From: Paulinella micropora
Taxonomy: Eukaryota; Cercozoa; Imbricatea; Euglyphida
Assembly: GCA_009731375.1 (NCBI GenBank)
Contig: BJOX01000141.1
Location: 671,206-735,205, forward strand
Length of the DNA: 64,000 bases
Reading direction: 5' to 3'
In this document: piece by piece, positions 1 through 64,000 of the stretch
How positions within the stretch are numbered: the first letter of the stretch is position 1
Layout: every line of letters begins with the position of its first letter
Made by a program: the position numbers and the translations under genes
Notes under the pieces: model-generated
Database searches by the model: none
Told to the model about the DNA's origin: nothing
What the model saw: only the letters and a program-made list of their open reading frames with translations

Positions 1-9404
<9,404 letters not shown>

Positions 9405-9421
9405 ACGTACTTGCCCGCTAA

Positions 9422-9609
9422 CTAAAGAGTCATTCTACACCCGCCCAGAATTTCCGGGCTTGTGGTGCCACTTTGCTGGGTTTGCTTGCTTTTTCCTGAA
9501 AAGCCTGGCCTGTGGTGCCACTTTCTGTGCTTGCTTCCTGAAAAGCCTGGCCTGTGGTGGCCACTTTCACACCCAGAAACCCGGAAATCTGGGCGGTGTA
9601 GAACGGGAC
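9422..9609 (-). mobile_element. Family A element A1 (TIR, possible 5'UTR intron of gene L)
   Basis: 188 bp from GTCCCGTTCTACACCGCCC to GGGTGTAGAATGACTCTTTAG on the minus strand, with imperfect terminal inverted repeats of about 35 bp. It is GT-AG bounded. A tandem internal unit (CTGAAAAGCCTGGCCTGTGG on plus) occurs twice. Confidence 0.7.
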
Positions 9610-9721
9610 ATATTTTGCAGGTAAGCGAGTAGGCAAATTGGTGTGAGTAAGTAAAGTAAAGGGAGGTAAAGCAGCGCAGTAAGTGAAAGAGAAGTGAAGC
9701 GACTCATGTATGTGCATATAA

Positions 9722-9918
9722 GAAGTTTCTAGTTCTCAAGTGATCAGCAATCACTTAAAGCGTTTCGTTCTCAGTGGTGTCCAGAATCTGTATCTTAGCT
9801 CATCAGTAAGCTCTTGACCAGAGCTTTCAAACGAGCCACTGCTCAAGCGACAGCAACCATCATTGGCTGAGATCGAAGCACTTGAAGTCCTTGCTCATGG
9901 TCGTTAAGAAGAACTACA
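9722..9918. mobile_element. Family C foldback element C1
   Basis: Imperfect palindrome: GAAGTTTCTAGTTCTCAAG at the left pairs with GTTAAGAAGAACTAC at the right. Arms contain AGCGTTTCGTTCTCAG and its inverted mate CTGAGATCGAAGCACTT. Confidence 0.7.
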
Positions 9919-10852
9919 GTAACCTCTGTCAATAAGTGCCTGGGTGTGTGTGTGTGTGTGNNNNNNNNNNNNNNNNNNNNNNNNNNNNNNNNNNNNNNNN
10001 NNNNNNNNNNNNNNNNNNNNNNNNNNNNNNNNNNNNNNNNNNNNNNNNNNNNNNNNNNNNNNNNNNNNNNNNNNNNNNNNNNNNNNNNNNNNNNNNNNNN
10101 NNNNNNNNNNNNNNNNNNNNNNNNNNNNNNNNNNNNNNNNNNNNNNNNNNNNNNNNNNNNNNNNNNNNNNNNNNNNNNNNNNNNNNNNNNNNNNNNNNNN
10201 NNNNNNNNNNNNNNNNNNNNNNNNNNNNNNNNNNNNNNNNNNNNNNNNNNNNNNNNNNNNNNNNNNNNNNNNNNNNNNNNNNNNNNNNNNNNNNNNNNNN
10301 NNNNNNNNNNNNNNNNNNNNNNNNNNNNNNNNNNNNNNNNNNNNNNNNNNNNNNNNNNNNNNNNNNNNNNNNNNNNNNNNNNNNNNNNNNNNNNNNNNNN
10401 NNNNNNNNNNNNNNNNNNNNNNNNNNNNNNNNNNNNNNNNNNNNNNNNNNNNNNNNNNNNNNNNNNNNNNNNNNNNNNNNNNNNNNNNNNNNNNNNNNNN
10501 NNNNNNNNNNNNNNNNNNNNNNNNNNNNNNNNNNNNNNNNNNNNNNNNNNNNNNNNNNNNNNNNNNNNNNNNNNNNNNNNNNNNNNNNNNNNNTAGTATA
10601 AACCGACAGAGCACTGTGGGTTTTATTCCGGGCTCAACAAGCGAGAAAGGGCACCCTGAGGGAACAGGATTGTGCTTCCCGTCGCTATTTCGGCATGTGA
10701 CTTATAGGCGTATGGCTAGGCACACATAAGGCACCCCACCACGGGCCCAGCACACTCACACCATCCCCTAATTCTCTGTCTGTCGACAGATGGCACCCAT
10801 TTCAAAAAATCAAGCCCAAGAGAGGGTCAGTGACACCTCAAGTGGCCTTGGT
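9919..10852. other. Intergenic and 3' flank of gene R with a 633-N gap
   Basis: (TG)n then unknown bases 9,961-10,593, then single-copy-looking 3' flank with CGCCTATAAGTCACATGCC and the AATAAA. The 10,594-10,810 part recurs in the 28-30 kb units. Confidence 0.7.
10622..10627 (-). promoter_or_regulatory. Candidate polyadenylation signal of gene R
   Basis: AATAAA on the minus strand, in GGAATAAAACCC, 226 bp after the R43 stop. The same hexamer recurs in the dispersed copies of this repeat. Confidence 0.45.
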
Positions 10853-62527
<51,675 letters not shown>

Positions 62528-64000
62528 CTAGGTAGGTAGGTAGGTAGGTAGGTAGGTAGGTGGATAGGTAGGTAGGTTGGTATATAGATATATGGATAGA
62601 TAGGAGATAGCCACAGCAAAGAGCGAGGAGAGAATGAATGTTCCCATGATCATCTTGCGAACCGTGATGAGGAGATCCGCGCTTATACCTTGATAGGTAG
62701 GTAGGTAGGTAGGTAGGTAGGTAAGCAGGTAGGTAGGTAGGTAGGTAGGTAGGTAGGTAGGTAGGTAGGTGGATAGGTTGGTATATAGATATATGGATAG
62801 ATAGGCGATAGCCACAGCAAAGAGTGAGGAGAGAATGAATGTTCCCATGATCGTCTTGCGACCGTGATGAGGAGATCCGCACTTATACCTAGATAGGTAG
62901 GTAGGTAGGTAGGTAGGTAGGTGGATAGGTAGGTAGGTAGGCAGGTAGGTAGGTAGGTAGGCAGGCAGGTAGGTAGGTAGTAGATAGGCAGGTAGGTAGG
63001 TAGGTAGGTAGGTGGGTAGGTAGGCGGGTAGGTAGGTAGGTAGGTAGGTAGGTAGATAGGTTGGTAGGTAGATAGGTAGGTAGGTTGACGAGAGAATGAA
63101 TGTTCCCATGATCATCTTGCGAACCGTGATGAGGACATCCATATTATACCTAGATAGGTAGGTAGGTAGGTAGGTAGGCAGGCAGGCAGGTAGGTAGGTG
63201 GATAGGTAGGTAGGTAGGTGGATAGGTAGGTAGGTTCGTATAGATATATGGATAGATAGGCGATAGCCACATCAAAGAGTGAGGAGAGAATGAATGTTCC
63301 CATGATCATCTTGCGAACCGTGATGAGGAGATCCGCACTTATACCTAGATAGGTAGGTAGGTAGGTAGGTAGGTAGGTAGGCAGGCAGGTAGGTAGGTAG
63401 GTAGGCAGGTAGGTAGGTAGGTAGGTAGGTAGGTAGGTAGGTAGGTAGGTAGGCAGGCAGGCAGGCAGGTAGGTAGGTAGGTAGGTAGGTAGGTAGGTAG
63501 GTAGGTAGGTAGGTAGGTAGGTAGGTTGGTATATAGATATATGGATAGATAGGCGATAGCCACAGCAAAGAGTGAGGAGAGAATGAATGTTCCCATGATC
63601 ATCTTGCGAACCGTGATGAGGAGATCCGCACTTATATCTAGGTAGGTAGGTAGGTAGGTAGGTAGGCAGGTAGGTAGGTAGGTAGGTAGGCAGGCAGGTA
63701 GGTAGGTAGGTAGGTAGGTAGGTAGGTAGGCAGGTAGGTAGGTAGGTAGGTAGGTGGATAGGTTGGTATATAGATATATGGATAGATAGGCGATAGCCCA
63801 GCAAAGAGTGAGGAGAGAATGAATGTTCCCATGATCATCTTGCGAACCGTGATGAGGAGATCCGCGCTTATACCTACAGGTAGATAGGTAGGTAGGCAGG
63901 TAGGCAGGTAGATAGATGGATAGATGGATCGATAGGTGGATAGATAGGTGGATAGATAGGTGGTTAGATATAGATATATAGATATAGATATAGATAGATA
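62528..64000. repeat. Upstream intron of R1: GGTA array with six R1 5' copies
   Basis: AGCAAAGAGTGAGGAGAGAA cassettes at 62,604, 62,804, 63,088 (truncated), 63,260, 63,551 and 63,791. Each keeps the acceptor CTAG/GTATAAG region and stops just before the R1 donor segment. Confidence 0.88.

Overview
The window is eukaryotic nuclear DNA. It has GT-AG spliceosomal introns, a tRNA-derived SINE, an AATAAA signal, long poly(A)/poly(T) runs and 14 assembly gaps. Most of it is simple sequence on which long ORFs arise by chance: GATA/TATC, ACAT/ATGT, GGTA/TACC, AAT, AGT, TTG, CAT, GA and TA arrays. The source cannot be named from sequence alone. A 7TM-plus-RGS gene and intron-sized mobile elements would suit a protist, alga or early-diverging fungus, but that is inference.

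Read on the minus strand, the short non-repetitive islands between the arrays behave as exons. They have AG acceptors, GT donors, open frames and matching split-codon phases. They assemble into two genes in tandem. Gene R (62,527 down to 10,853; its 5' part lies beyond the right edge) has 43 proposed exons and about 6.3 kb of coding sequence. It encodes two hydrophobic helices, then the first part of an RGS domain (exons R6-R9), then a very long Ser/Pro/Asn-rich segment, then the last RGS helices (R40-R41), and a short tail ending in TGA with a downstream AATAAA. All but one exon junction keep frame; the exception (R32 to R33) has an assembly gap in its intron. Gene L (9,404 down to 1, continuing off the left edge) starts with a basic-plus-hydrophobic leader, then a membrane segment and a Ser/Arg-rich stretch. 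Exon phases are written a/b: a = bases completing the incoming split codon, b = bases left over at the exon end.

The introns follow a rule. Beside many exons, the upstream intron carries decayed tandem copies of 'acceptor plus exon 5' part', and the downstream intron carries copies of 'exon 3' part plus donor'. The complete exon sits at the junction of two differently composed arrays. The microsatellite motif often equals the local splice-site sequence (GTATGT with ATGT arrays, GTAGATAG with ATAG, GTATGGAATGG with TGGAA, TATCTAG with TATC). Several other introns consist of, or abut, copies of four short mobile-element families: A has terminal inverted repeats, B has two hairpins, C is a ~210-bp foldback, D has TGAAAAATTTCGGCC-type ends. 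One A copy and one B copy span nearly exactly an intron, like introner elements. Regions: 0-9.6 kb gene L; 9.6-10.85 kb intergenic with a gap; 10.85-15 kb gene R 3' end including the RGS C-terminal half; 15-52.6 kb exons of the low-complexity insertion; 53.7-57 kb RGS N-terminal half; 58-62.5 kb membrane helices.
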